Source: Lichtheimia corymbifera B2541
Taxonomy: Eukaryota; Mucoromycota; Mucoromycetes; Mucorales; Lichtheimiaceae
Direction of reading: 5' to 3'
DNA length: 64,000 nucleotides
Assembly: GCA_000697475.1 (NCBI GenBank)
Contig: JNEU01000838.1
Span: 62,001-126,000, forward strand
Both the position numbers and the translations under genes were made by a program. Below the pieces are notes generated by a model. That model searched no databases and had not been told where the DNA came from. It was given only the letters and a program-made list of their open reading frames with translations. Below, in pieces: positions 47,661 to 60,180 of the stretch. Position 1 is the first letter of the stretch. Every line of letters begins with the position of its first letter.

Positions 47661-49015
47661 GATCGACGTGTCAACTCTTGTGATGTGTATCGGTGGTAAG
47701 GTGGTGGTGTTGCTTAGTTGGTGTGTGGTGGTGTGGTTTTTGTCAAGGTTATAAAGGATGGATTATACACCCAGTTGATCTTTGGTGCCGGATTGTGATT
47801 AAATGAAAAAAGGGACCTAGCACCCTTTTATAGCATACGATAGCAGAAAAGTAGACAGCGTCAAAGCTCCGCGAAAAAAAAAAAAAAAAGACGACCCATC
47901 GAAGAACTGAGTCAAGGATTGCGTATGTTGGATAATGGTCAGTGTTTGTTGGGGGTGGGATGGGGGAACAAGACCTCTAAACATATCTCATGATAGCTCG
48001 TAGCACAAATTAATTGCAACGAGCCAGTTGAAGCACATGGAATTTATTTCATGACGGGGTCGCTGATAGAGGGGATGACGAGCCATGATATCACAACCTG
48101 ATACTCTTTACACACCACACGCCATAGATGCTCAAACACGGAAATTGACCCAAGATGTTGGGAACTTTCTTATTTACGTGGTTTGTACAACGTGCTTGTC
48201 AATTGTGCACCTTGACACATGTCAATAATAGAAACACAACGTGGGCCATGACCCACAATGACAATCCTGTTCAGCCACGCGCCACCAACAGCGCTTCATA
48301 CGCTCTCACCGCATACTCCTAATAAGGATAGACACATGGGAATACAGATTTTCAATAACTGTACAATGGACAGCGGCGATCCAATGGTGTACAGGCATAC
48401 GATTGGTTCCTTTTGCGGCACTCGACTTTTACTACGTAGATCCGCCACGTGGAAATGAGCCAAAGGAAACCCGTGTCAACAGTGCTGACGACAGCAAATA
48501 TGCTTTTCGAGAACCTTTTCACCGGAACTCACGGAAACTATCTCCTCGTATCAATTTATGCCTTAGCTACCATGCTACCGCTTTTGGACATCCTTTGCAT
48601 GATCACTACGTAACCGCCTCCACCACCATCTTTATGCCAATGTTCTCTTTCATCGTTCTTTTGGATTAACCATATCAGGTACAAGTCATGCCATTGACAC
48701 CATAAAGTATCCCCCCCCAATATGCCACAAGCAATGAATGTATATCCAGTTTGAAGAAAAGAGAGGTGAAGGTTTGCTGTGGTGTGGTCGGTTTAGCCTA
48801 TCTCAGACTATTGGCATGTTTATTCATTTGAAAGTAGCATCTAAACAATTTCTACTATGCTTTTGAGTTGTCATGGATAACACCTGAATGGGCTGATAGC
48901 TAATTGGCAGTGATCACGTGAATGAATGATGTGGGTTGGGTCTGACTTGGTAGGCTGGCTGACTGTCTGGCTGAAAATCACGCAACCCACTTGTCTCTCA
49001 TACTTTGACCGTGTA
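47661..49015. other. Divergent intergenic region with poly(A)/T tract
   Basis: No gene recognised. An A-run of 16 is at 47874-47889 and a C-run at 48712-48718. Holds the promoters of the zinc-ribbon gene and MED31. Confidence 0.4.
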
Positions 49016-49607
49016 ATGGATCCACAACAACCCATCGATGACGAGCAACGCTTCCAAATCGAACTTGAATTTGTACAGTGTCTCGCTAATCCCTGGTATT
49101 TGAATCGTATGTTGGGTGAAAGAATATCGCAAAACAAAGAAAGGGTCGACTCATTGTGTGGATGCATAGACTTGGCACAACAGCAATATTTCAAGGATGA
49201 TGCGTTTATACGGTATCTTGAATACCTTCAGTATTGGAAAAAGCCAGAATATGCACGCTTTGTAGTGTGAGTGTGGATATGGTTCTATGGAGCATATGTA
49301 TGATGACTGACTTGATGATGGCAGATACCCACACGCTCTGTATTTCCTCGATCTTCTTCAACACCCAAAGTTCAGAGAGCACATCAGTACATCTGAAAAC
49401 ACCCAAGAGATCCATCGTATGCAGTATTATCATTGGATGTATCTACGTAATCCTCCAAAGTCTACCAATGACAATCAACAACAACAACAACAACAACAAC
49501 AGCCATCAACATCATCATCACCACCACAACCACCAACATCTAATCAACAACCACCACAACCACAAGGACAGACACCATCATCATCACAACCCTTATTATC
49601 ACAATAA
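49016..49607 (+). CDS. MED31: Mediator complex subunit 31 (Soh1)
   Basis: Mediator middle-module subunit in RNA polymerase II transcription. Exons: 49016-49106, 49170-49266, 49325-49607; 156 aa. Core: DEQRFQIELEFVQCLANPWY, LNHLAQQQYFKDDAFIRYL, EYLQYWKKPEYARFVVYPHA and LYFLDLLQHPKFREHI, the whole conserved Soh1 domain, then QYYHWMYLRN. A Gln/Pro/Ser-rich tail of about 45 residues is added. Intron 1 (63 nt) is in frame and stop-free; retaining it would insert 21 residues into the conserved helix. The stop codon lies 14 bp from that of xylulokinase. Confidence 0.93.
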
Positions 49608-49621
49608 ACGATACACAATTT

Positions 49622-51405
49622 TTATGATACTTGTTGATCGACTACTTGTTTCTCTAACCGATTAAACTCATCTAATCGAGCAGCGTATTGTTGGGTGGAT
49701 TCGAGATCAGGTTCACACACGAGCTCAGGTTCATCAGCTTGCTGTTGTTTCATCATGTCTTGGAAGGCTGTTTTGCCATGTAAGGTACCATATTTAGCAA
49801 GGAGTGATCCACCGAGACTTGCACTATTCATTCCTTTTTGCTTGTAAACAGGAAGACCGAATACATTGGAGAGGATCTTTAAGATTTCATGGTTGGCAGC
49901 AGCACCGCCTGTGGCAAGGATACGTTTTGATTCGACCGTGGTCATACGCTGAAGACGAATGCGCATGGATAAGAACTGTGATTCAACAATAGCACGCACG
50001 TTGATGGATGGATCTGCAAACTCCTCTACAGGTTGGCCCTTTTGGAAACGATAGATACCCTTTGCAAAGGGGATAATCTCTTGCATTGAATAATAAAAGC
50101 CCATGCAATCTTTTGCTGATTTCTCTTGCAATAACTTGTTGAATTCATCCCAATCGCCGTGTGCATATTGATCACGAATGTGCTGTCGTGTAAGTGAACC
50201 ATTCTTGTAACATAACATGCCCATAAAGCCAGTAGGATCGGTTGGATGCGCCATCAAATGAGCTTCAGTGGTGGCCTTGGCTGCGCCTTGCTTCAAGTAA
50301 ACCAACACCGTGTCTGACGTTCCCAATGATACAACACAATCACCCTCCTTCAAATTCATGGATACAAGTGTAGCCGAGTTGTCACCCGTAAATGGCATAA
50401 TGCCACATTCTAGTAGTTGTCATCATCAGCAATCCCTTGTCTAGCATGGGTTCTCTCTCTCTCTCTCTCTCTCGCCTTTCTTACCTGGATGAAATCCATA
50501 TCGCTCAACGAAAAAGGGATGGATCTTCCCCAATTCAACACCACCTTCTACAGGATCCAATCCAAGCTTATCATGCAACGAGTCACCACCACAATGCTTG
50601 AGCAACTTGTCCTCCCATTTGTGTGTTTGGATATTCATGAGATTGGTGCCTGAGCCTTCAGGTGAATCCACAGGAGCAAGACGGCCGAGTAACACCGATG
50701 CGATAAAAGAGCTGACCAGACTAATGTGCTTGGTTTCATCATAGGCGTCACGTCGCGTATTATATATCTAATATGTATCATTCATTCATAAGCTTTTACA
50801 TCTCTCTTTTTTGCGTATACGAAAATTTACCTTTGCAATCTGGTTTCCAGTAAATCGTTCATAGCCTTTGGAACCCGTCAAATCCGCTAGTGCTTGTGGA
50901 CCACCAACAAGGTTCTCGAGTGATCGGCATTCTTGAGTTGTGCTTGCATCTTGCCAAATGGGAGATTGATCGATCGCAAAACCATCCGATAACTGCTCCG
51001 CCAGCGTCTTGGAGGCATCCAACTGATGCAATGCCTTCATACCACGTTCACTCCAATAAACACTGCCATGTTGCTATATACTCAATGGTTTTAATCTCTC
51101 TTGCTACTAAGGATATCTATCTAGCTTACCTGGCCTGCACCCGAGATGCCCTGGATGTTACCAATGACTGAACTCTTTTTGAGCCGTTCAAACAAGATAT
51201 CCATGGCCTTGACCCACATTATGGTGGGTGAAGTGACCACGTCGCCGTTTTGAATAGCACCATGCTTTGTACCAAATTCAGGGAGATCCCGATCGAAATT
51301 GACAGCTTCCTCCAGAACGATCGCATGTGCGTCATTCATCACAGTGCATTTCAATTGTTGGGTTGACAAATCAAGGCCGAGATAGTAAGCAGTGCCAGTG
51401 GTCAT
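49622..51405 (-). CDS. XKS1: D-xylulokinase
   Basis: Phosphorylates D-xylulose to xylulose-5-phosphate for the pentose phosphate pathway; cytosolic. Exons: 51405-51130, 51073-50831, 50767-50485, 50409-49622; 529 aa. FGGY-kinase features: YYLGLDLSTQQLKCTVMN at the start, GISGAGQQHGSVYW, the substrate segment SPIWQDASTTQEC, TGDNSATLVSMNLKEGDCVV then SLGTSDTVL, and ATGGAAANHEILKILSNVFG near the C-terminus. The G.GQQHGSVYW block is specific to eukaryotic xylulokinase. A CT repeat lies inside intron 3. It is convergent with MED31, so the 3' UTRs must overlap. Confidence 0.93.
50453..50473. repeat. (CT)n microsatellite in xylulokinase intron 3
   Basis: On the gene's strand this is a GA run just after the donor GTAAGAAAGG. 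Confidence 0.85.
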
Positions 51406-53750
51406 TTGTTTTGGTAAGTAGAGTGTATGTGTGAGAGAGAGAGAGGGAGGGAGGAAAAAAAAAGGTTAATGCTGAATGATATAACTGCGCTGGGGTTGAG
51501 ACACGCGCACTAAAACTGACATGTGTGGAGATGGTCCAAGAGCTCCCAAAAGCGGCCAAATTGGATAAAGCTCCGTGTGAAAAGATCCGATTGGGCCTTG
51601 GTTCTTTCCGTCCCGTCACTTTCAAGGCACATCCCAGGTGATACTTAGGATTGACAGCGTAGTCGTATCAGCTTACTGGTTCTGGATAACTTTGATGCAA
51701 TAAATTCTACCCTTGTTGCTGCATGCATCAATGATGTTGTTGTTTCATCAACGCAATAAAACAGCGAACCATGATAAGGCCAAGATGTAATAAGCTCGAT
51801 TCATTGATTCAATTATAAAGGGCCAGTTTAGATATAATGAAGCTTTGTTCATCGTGAATGAATGTGACATTGGTCAAAAATGTAATGGAAATGGACATGT
51901 AAAAACAGCTATACAAAGAGACCCTTCTTTCTTTGTGTAAAACATTGGATGTCTTTTGTGGTGCAAATTTGCAATCTATTATATGGCTCAATTACTTGCA
52001 ATTACACATGGCCGGTACTCTTATAATCGTGGAACCATTTCATTTGGATCATGGCTTATAATCGATATAAGGATATGATCAAGAAAAGAGGTGTATCTGA
52101 CGTCTGTTCCTTATAGCTTCAAGATCTGCTAGTTTGAAGGATGACCGATTATCGGGATCATAATGAAATAAGCTCCTTCGAGTGACAGCAACAAACCCAA
52201 AAGGATATAGCAAATTCAATGTCGTCCATCCTTCCGTAAAAGTGATCTATCCAATATAAACATAGTATTATGTATACGACACTAATATACCATTGGTATG
52301 GTAGAGCATTCGATGAAAGCTCATTATGGAGAAGTGGATGAAAATGGAAAGCGACTGAGGAGAGTCATGTAGTTGACGGATGCATAGGGGTTGTTGACGA
52401 TGGTAATGCTATAGCAGTAACTGCTGGTGGTGCTGCTGCTGCAAGTTAAAGCAAGTAAGCAATCGATGGGCCCTTTATTTTCGCTTGCTTATGTGTGGCA
52501 TGGAAAGGAGAGACCAACATGACACAAAATGAAACGCTCGTGGTTTGCAGATCTGGAGCATCATACTTCTCCCTGTTCTCGAAATTACATCCTCTCCTCT
52601 CTTTGCGCTCCTCCTCCTTCTTTCCACCCCCTCCCTCTCAAACAGTAATTCATCTTTCCACGCCCACGTATTATTATCCCTTTATCCCTTTAAATGTGAG
52701 ACAATGGACACACATTTCTGCATGTGATCGTGAATATAATAGTGATGGCCAATGATGGCCTCTTTTTCTCCGGCACGGAATGTAAAGGATAAACCCGTCA
52801 TAATAAAGCTACTAGGAGACAATCATCATGCAAATACAAAGAGCCGATAAAAATTCGTGAATCTAGAAGGTAAGCGACACAACGGCATGGGTTGCGTATA
52901 TGTTATGCTTGATCCAAACGCCAGGAAGATTGTGACCCCCTATTTTTTACGCCATCCCCATTTGCTTGTAATAGAACTTTCACCAAATTGTGGTGAAAGT
53001 GAAAAAAGTTAAGCAAAGGATGGCTAGGAAGCATATCACCAGCAGCGCGGAACAAAAATGATTTGCACCCGTTTGATCACGCATTTGTCTGTTGAAAAGA
53101 GCAGCCATGTGTGACCCTGATTGTTGCTTGCCAAGCATGAGCTATATATTCATGCATTGGTGGGATATATAGTTGCACATGCATCTAACTCATGTAGATT
53201 GTTTTCCATTGTACCCAAAAGTGAGAGAGATGTGAGATGGCAATAGAAGTAATTAATAGCCATTTGGAAAGAAGGGACATGCAGGTTAAATGACGATTGG
53301 CTGACTGTAATAGGCTGGTACCCATGAGGCTCATCAGGAGCTATACAAAAAGGAAAGAGAAAATGGGTATCAAGTATAGTTGAAATGTTTGCTTTACACA
53401 TCCACTTCACGAACGAGATCTTTTTTTCCAATAGTCATTTTACAGCTAGTCGCATCATGTATGCGAGCGACAAAATGTAGCCACAAACAATATGGAGAAG
53501 CCGTTTGGTTTATGTTCTGTCCCCTTAGCATTGGTGATGTTGAAGCCCCTGGATTTATTATGGCAATGGCCTTTTTCGTATTTCTTTAAAAGGGACCAGT
53601 GAAATGGAAAGCCATTCATTGAATTTATTCTTCATCTTTTTTCCCTCCCCCAACAACCCATCAGACATACACCCTTTTTCTCTTTTCACAAGGGCATCCA
53701 AATCATCCTTCATCTACTACTGCTGCAAACATCTTTTAGTTTTCCACATT
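51406..53750. other. Long divergent interval, xylulokinase / C2H2 factor
   Basis: 2.3 kb with no supported exon. A small perfect hairpin (9 bp arms, loop 7) is at about 52977-53001: ACTTTCACC ... GGTGAAAGT. The last 120 bp before 53751 is CT-rich and likely the C2H2 gene 5' UTR; an in-frame ATG at 53604 lies there but adds no conserved sequence. Confidence 0.4.
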
Positions 53751-55009
53751 ATGAGCTTCGAAGTAGATCGTCCCATTCGGCTCCTTGCTGATCCTTCCGA
53801 GCTACTTAAAGATGGCTTGAATCATCACGCATTGACCAACCCTACCAGTAATAATAATCGCACAAACAGTAGTTGTGTATCGGATCTGCCACACCACCAT
53901 GTACAACAACAACAACAGCCATCCACAGGCAGCAACAGCAGCACTGCAGGTGTTTCCTCACCAACGTACAGCATTGCAAGCAGCTCATTGAGCAGTAACA
54001 GTGCTGCCAGCAGCACCATCTACAGCAATAACTCAGCAACAACGCACGATGGGGCCTATGATGGTGGATCGGACAGCAGCAACAGCTCAACAAAGCACAT
54101 AAATGGCGTGAGCAATAAATCGGCAAGCAATTTATACATGTATCATCCACCACCAGATGTTTCACCAAGGCAACGTGGGATGAATTATAATAGTAAATCG
54201 ATGGGTGGAGTAGGATACGATAATAAGCATCTTTTATCTCCTGTGCCCGATTGCCTTGATCATGATCCGACAGCAGCAGCAGCAGCAGTTGCAGCTTGTA
54301 GTTCAGGAGTGAATGAACATACCCCTACACGAGTCCCCTTGCCAACGCCACCAGCGTCTGGAGGAACGCCACCGCAGCAAACTTGGCGAGACATGGATCG
54401 TAGGTATGATTTTGCTCCAAGATCAAGCATGAGCCATCCTTATTGGGCTCCTTCTACCACCACTACTACCTCATCCATGTGTATGCCACCTACCGCAGCA
54501 GCACCACCGTTGTATCACGAACTTTTGCCTCATCATCAGCAGCAGCAACATCCATCTTATTGGATGGGGTTGCATCATCAACAACAACATCATCCTATCC
54601 CATCACCATCATCATCATCGTTGTTGGAGAATCGACGTTCCCCATATCCATCATCGTATCATCATCCTTATCCAACCACAACAATGACCCAATCTAAAAA
54701 GTCTTTGCATGCTGATCCTGGAACGGCCAACAACAAGGTTGTGAGTAGCACAGCAACCCCACGTCGTTATAAATGCACAGTCTGTGTCAAGCGTTTTACA
54801 CGACCCAGTTCGCTGGCTACCCATATGCATAGTCATACAGGCGAGGTAAAATAATCATAACCCAGCTGTTATGCATCATCCGCTGATATTTCTCACCTAC
54901 ATAGAAACCTTATCAATGCCAAGTGGAAGGTTGTGGTCGTCGCTTTTCCGTGGTGAGCAACCTACGTCGTCATGCCAAGATCCATAACAACCAACCCAAA
55001 TCATCATAA
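53751..55009 (+). CDS. C2H2 zinc-finger transcription factor
   Basis: Exons: 53751-54845 and 54905-55009; 399 aa. The first 340 residues are low complexity: Ser/Asn/Gln/His-rich with short conserved-looking starts (MSFEVDRPIRLLADPSELLK). Two adjacent C2H2 fingers close the protein: YKCTVCVKRFTRPSSLATHM then HSHTGE, and after the intron KPYQCQVEGCGRRFSVVSNL with RRHAKIH. The TGE(KP) linker is split by the intron. Two fingers of this spacing, with RPSSLATH and VSNLRRH recognition helices, are common in mucoralean regulators related to Azf1/Msn-type factors, but the target site is unknown. ATG 53751 was chosen over 53604. Confidence 0.88.
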
Positions 55010-55123
55010 CATATCCTCCTCATCATGCATATTGTTCAAAGCTGTTGTATACGTATCAAACTCTCTTTTTTGTCTATTTTGTTCGAGTATCAAACATCAT
55101 CATGTATGCGTGCTTGCACGCAC

Positions 55124-55157
<34 letters not shown>

Positions 55158-55697
55158 ACCCCCTGCGGTGTTTATCCTCTCTCTCCATTCAGCATATTCA
55201 ACGCTTCAACACAACCCCCTTAAATGTCGGGAATCACAGTAATTAGGGCAATTAGCTGACTTACCCCCTTGTACGTATTTGTTTTGCTTTTCCTGTTCTC
55301 TCTTTGGCCCCCTTTTTATACATACATTTTTTTCCTATGCCATGATCGGGTTTGTTTAGTCACGCGACGTGGCATCATAAGGAGTGAAAAAAAGGTATTC
55401 AAACGTCAACTGGAAAAAGTCAAAGCCACTCTTTAGTGAAATGATGCCACCACATTCAATCATTGTAGTAGTATAAAAAAGTGTCTCTTTTTTTTCGTAA
55501 CTAGTGGATGATAGCTAAGCAACTAAAGAAAGAGAAATGTTTGGGGGAGGGGAGAGAGGCGTTGGGGCACAAAGCAGGATGTAAAGTGATAGATGGGATG
55601 TGTGTGTATATATGAGAGTGTGTGAGTGTGTGGGATGTGATGTTGTCATTTGGAATAAGCTATGGGGCATGTGATATATCTTGCTTGCTTGCTTGGT
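55010..55697. other. Convergent intergenic region with (AC)n
   Basis: AC microsatellite at 55125-55156, in the likely 3' UTR of the C2H2 gene. No gene was found. Confidence 0.5.
55125..55156. repeat. (AC)n microsatellite
   Basis: AC run of about 15 units after CGCACA, downstream of the C2H2 stop codon. Confidence 0.9.
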
Positions 55698-57330
55698 CTA
55701 TTGCTCATCATCGAGCACGACATCCTCTTCCTCTTCAAGATATTCTTCGTCCTCCAACATTTCCTCGTCATCCACAGTGGCTTCTTGGTATTGTTGATAC
55801 TCGGAGACCAAATCGTTCATGTTGGATTCGGCTTCGGTGAATTCCATTTCGTCCATACCCTCACCAGTGTACCAGTGCAAGAAAGCCTTACGACGGAACA
55901 TGGCAGTAAATTGCTCATTGACACGCTTGAACAATTCTTGGATAGCAGTGCTGTTACCAATAAAAGTACCAGACATCTTGAGACCCACAGGAGGAATATC
56001 ACAAAGCGAGGTCTTGACGCTGTTAGGAATCCATTCCACAAAGTAAGACGAGTTCTTTTGCTGAACAGCCAACATTTGGTTCTCAACCTCCTTGGTGGAC
56101 AAACGACCACGGAAAATGGTGGCCACAGTCAAATAACGGCCATGACGGGGGTCAGAAGCAGCCATCATGTTGCGAGCATCAAACATTTGAGCAGTCAATT
56201 CAGGCACGCTGAGGTTGCGGTATTGCTGAGAGTTGAATGCAGTCAATGGGGCAAAACCAACCATGAAAAAGTGAAGACGAGGGAAAGGAACTATATACAT
56301 AATCAATGAGGATCATGCAGATATAGGATACGCGTGATATAGACTTACCCATGTTGACAAAGAGCTTACGAAGATCAGAGTTCAATTGACCTGGGAAACG
56401 CAAGGAGGTGGAAACACCGGACATGACAGCAGAGACAAGTTGGTTGAGTTCACCATAGCCAGGGTTGTTGAGCTTGAGAGTACGGAAGCAAATGTCGTAA
56501 AGAGCCTCGTTATCGATACAGAAGGTGGCATCACAGTTTTCAACGAGCTGATGGACGGAAAGGACGGCATTGTAAGGCTCGACGACGGTATCAGAGACCT
56601 TGGGAGAAGGAACAACCGAGTAGGTGCACAACATACGATCTGGGTATTCTTCACGGATCTTGGAGAGCAAAAGAGAACCCATACCGGAACCAGTACCACC
56701 ACCGAGCGAGTGAGCAAGTTGGAAACCTTGGAGACAATCAGTGTGTTCGGCTTCCTTGCGGATCACATCCAAGACGGATTCAACCAATTCGGCACCTTCA
56801 GTGTAATAACCCTTGGCCCAAGAGTTACCAGCACCAGATTGGGCAGAGATGAAGTTGTCAGGGCGGTAAAGTTTGCCGTAACCACTGCCACGAATAGCAT
56901 CCATCGTTGCAGGTTCCAAATCCACCAACACAGCTCTAGTGGGGTAGTAGTAGATCGATCAGCTTCCATCCTTTTTCTCCTTATTGACTACACAAGCTTA
57001 TTTACCTAGGCACATATTTGCCAGAAGAACCTTCGTTATAATAGACATTGATACGTTCAAGTTGGAGGTCGTTGTCACCAGCATAGGCACCCGTGGTATC
57101 AATACCATGTTCTTGACTGATGGTTTCCCAGAACTTTTGACCGATCTAGAATAGCAGATGAACTATATGTCAGTACATGCCAACAAGCCGTAGAGTCGAT
57201 GTCGAGACGCACTTGGTTACCACATTGGCCTGTAGAAGAAAAAGAAATAAAAAGAGATGAGCTTTACTGCTGCCATTGGATACGCGTTGAAAACAAACTC
57301 ACCAGCTTGAACGTGAATGATTTCTCTCAT
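55698..57330 (-). CDS. TUB2: Beta-tubulin (Tyr167, Ala198)
   Basis: GTP-binding subunit of microtubules. Exons: 57330-57303, 57229-57213 (17 nt microexon), 57145-57006, 56935-56349, 56290-55698; 454 aa. The start [15 protein letters not shown] is the autoregulatory MREI-type N-terminus; the GTP-binding loop [12 protein letters not shown] is intact. Two benzimidazole-site residues are unusual: codon 167 (56622-56620) is TAC, Tyr instead of Phe, and codon 198 (56529-56527) is GCC, Ala instead of Glu. Phe200 is retained ([13 protein letters not shown]). The acidic tail is long and Glu/Asp-rich ([15 protein letters not shown]). Frame counting from the ATG lands exactly on codons 167 and 198. Confidence 0.95.
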
Positions 57331-57927
57331 AGTGAATGTATAATAAAAAGACAAGGAGCTATCAAAACGACAAGAGAAAGAAAGTGTGTTAAAGAGGGGA
57401 GGAAGAGCTTTCAGGAGGTTTGTTGCAGCAACAGCCAATGGCCAATACTTACGATTAAGTAAAAGATGAGAAAGGAGGGGAAACAAGGAGCAACCCAAAA
57501 AAGCGCGTTCGGACGACTAACCACACGTGCGCGAAATCCACATTTGGTTGTACTCCGTGAGCTCCACCTGAAAAAAAGCATGCGACGTCCTACATACCAC
57601 ATGTCAAGTTAGACATAAATCTTGTGGTCATACATTCAACCGTTAGACACATCTCTCTCCATTATCATCCAAAATATATGGGTCGTCATACTACTTATAT
57701 AAAGTACGCCGAGTGGTGACTGGTGGAGAATGGAAGCAAATAAATGCATAGTGATGCATGCATTGAAATGCACTAGAGAGCGATTGACCTTGGCGTCACA
57801 TAAATAAAAGTAGTAGTAAAAGTCCATTTTGCATATGCATAAATCAACCAAAGTTTTATGCACAACACTGTTTGCCATCTTTTCTTTCTTTCTTTTACGT
57901 ACGCCATTATTTCTCACCTTTAAACGA
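57331..57927. other. Divergent promoter, beta-tubulin / MFS permease
   Basis: 597 bp between ATGs. Contains a TATATAA at about 57695-57701 and CT-rich tracts before 57928. No gene supported. Confidence 0.4.
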
Positions 57928-59682
57928 ATGAGCAACGATAAAATCGATATTGGCCATCACGACGTCGCTCCAATGATCGCTGATGAAAAGAGGCTACTTC
58001 GAAAGATACAGCTATGCACAATACCTTTTATATGCCTTGTATTTTTCATCGAGGTGATGATTCTATGTCTTTGTTGTGTCATTATCTGACAGGGAGTATC
58101 CTCTAAAACCATTAGTAGTACATGGATAAAATATCGTTTGGCTTCGCTGGTGTGCTTGGCATACTTGAAGATACATATCTTACGCATGATCAATTTGGCC
58201 AGCTCGGCACCATGTTTTATGTCGGTTTCCTTGTATTTCAGGTATGTAGAAGAGAGTCCCTTTTGTTGCATCATCACATCGATAACAATGAATTGTACAC
58301 CAGATTCCAAACAGCTACTTGTTACAGCGATTGCCTACGGCAAAGTACTTGGGCACTGTGATTACTCTTTGGGGTGCTGCCTTGGGTTGTATGGCACTGG
58401 CACGGAATTATGCACAATTAGCCGCCATGCGCTTCATTTTGGGATCCCTTGAATCAGTCAGCTACCCTGTAATTATAATGAACCCGTAGTAAAAAAGGAT
58501 GATCACATCTAAAAGCATTGATTCAGGCTCTCTATCTAGTGATTACCACAATGTATCGACGCTCTGAACAAGTGACATTCTTTGGACTGGGATTCATATC
58601 AGGTTGCATCGCAGCCCCAGTGGGAAGCTTGGTAGCTTTTGGAAGTGGCCAACTTTATGCATCACATGTCTCAGACATCCCTGGCTGGAAATGGTATGTA
58701 TGTGCCGTACACACAAACACACACACACACCATGGCACCCTTGGATTGCTGATGCTGATATGTAATAGGAACATGATTATTCTCGGCAGCATCACCATAT
58801 TGCTTGGTCTTTGTATATTTATTTTTCTTCCTGATAAACCCACGTCAAGATGGCTTCGTCTTCAACCACACGAGTATCCTATTGTAGCGGCTCGGACACA
58901 TGACAATGCGGTTGTTGCAAATAGAAAGCTTCAATGGTCCCATGTCATTGAATCGATACAAGAACCACGCTTCTACTGCTACCTGGCTGCTGTGACACTG
59001 GGTAACATTCAAAACGGCTGCTTGCAGATATTTGCATCCATGCTAATCAAGGATCTGGGGTTCACTGTACGTACAAAATGATATCTATTTCCCACACCCT
59101 TGATACATAACATTTTAAATTTAGGGCCTTGATGCCACTCTGCTACAAATCCCTCTTGGTGTATTCAATGGGATCTTGGTTTTTGTCTTGTCAAAGATAT
59201 CTCGAAGAACGGGGGAGATCCATTATGTCGGTATGCTCGGCACAGCCATTTCCCTTATTGGTGCAATCATTCTTTGTGCATTATCCAATGTCCCAGTAAA
59301 GTTGCTCGGTGTCTATCTGGGCCCCAATGTCTTTATAAACGTTTTCTCGCAAGCTTCCATCTCCTCCAATATAAAAGGATCAACAAAAAAGATCCTCTAT
59401 ACCAGCACCAACATTGTCGGATATGGCTTAGGCCACCTCTTGGGTCCTCTTATAATGGTCGAGAGTCAGCAACCACGTTATATTTTGCCTCTCGTAGGCT
59501 ACATCATCGCCGACATTATAACCATTGCCTTGACCTGGTATTTACGGTGGTCTTTTAAGCAAGACAATATAAAAAGAGAGGCGATGAAAGGTGCATGGAC
59601 GCCTTCTTCCTCATCATCATCCGATCCTGAAGAGCAAGATTTAACGGATAAGCAAGATTCTCACTTTAGATACAAGTTATAA
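57928..59682 (+). CDS. MFS permease, ACS/Dal5-like
   Basis: Proton-coupled uptake transporter of the anion:cation symporter family (Dal5, Tna1, Fen2, Vht1 relatives), plasma membrane. Exons: 57928-58053, 58119-58241, 58304-58468, 58527-58693, 58769-59066, 59125-59682; 478 aa. Seen: MSNDKIDIGHHDVAPMIADE, LRKIQLCTIPFICLVFFIEY, the TM2 signature MDKISFGFAGVLGILEDTYL, LQRLPTAKYLGTVITLWGAA, RFILGSLESVSYPALIQALY, and the long C-terminal helices with GLGHLLGPLIM. Twelve membrane segments can be traced. The substrate (a vitamin, allantoate or dipeptide) cannot be assigned. An in-frame ATG upstream in a T-rich leader was not used. Confidence 0.88.
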
Positions 59683-60180
59683 TAGTAATATAATAATTGT
59701 CCTTTGTCATTTTATAAAAGTAATGAGAGGAACTTCTTCATGGCCCTTTCAATCTGCCCTGTCCAGCGACTGTTATCATGCAGGCTTAAAAGACGTATAA
59801 TGTGGATTTCAGGGTCTTCAGTAATGTAGAAACTGTAGAATGGTCGTTGCTGCTCTCTGCAAGTAAATACGCTTTCAGTGTCCTTTTATGGTGCAGTTGT
59901 AAGCAAAGTATATGGTACTACGCATGGTGACAAAGTGTACTGTCAGGTTGACAACTACTACTATATGTGGATGATCCACGTACTACTGCTTTCAATACAA
60001 AGGAGCACTTTCCAATTATGGGTTACAGAATAAACGATGTTGGATATTGATGCTTTTGATGAAAATGAATTATAACAAGAGGAAATCAAAACATGTGTGT
60101 GTGTGTGTGTGATGTGAGGTTTAAACTCTAATACAATAATGGGTGAGTGAGTGAGTGAGTGAAAGGAAGGCCAGCTTCAT
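59683..60180. other. Convergent intergenic region with (TG)n
   Basis: A TG microsatellite at 60094-60111 and GAGT repeats at about 60144-60162. No gene was found. Confidence 0.45.
60094..60111. repeat. (TG)n microsatellite
   Basis: Short TG run in the 3' region between two convergent genes. Confidence 0.85.

Noticed and set aside
52977..53001. Perfect short hairpin as a terminator or operator
   Set aside because: A 9 bp inverted repeat in AT-rich fungal intergenic DNA has no known role and is expected by chance at this scale.
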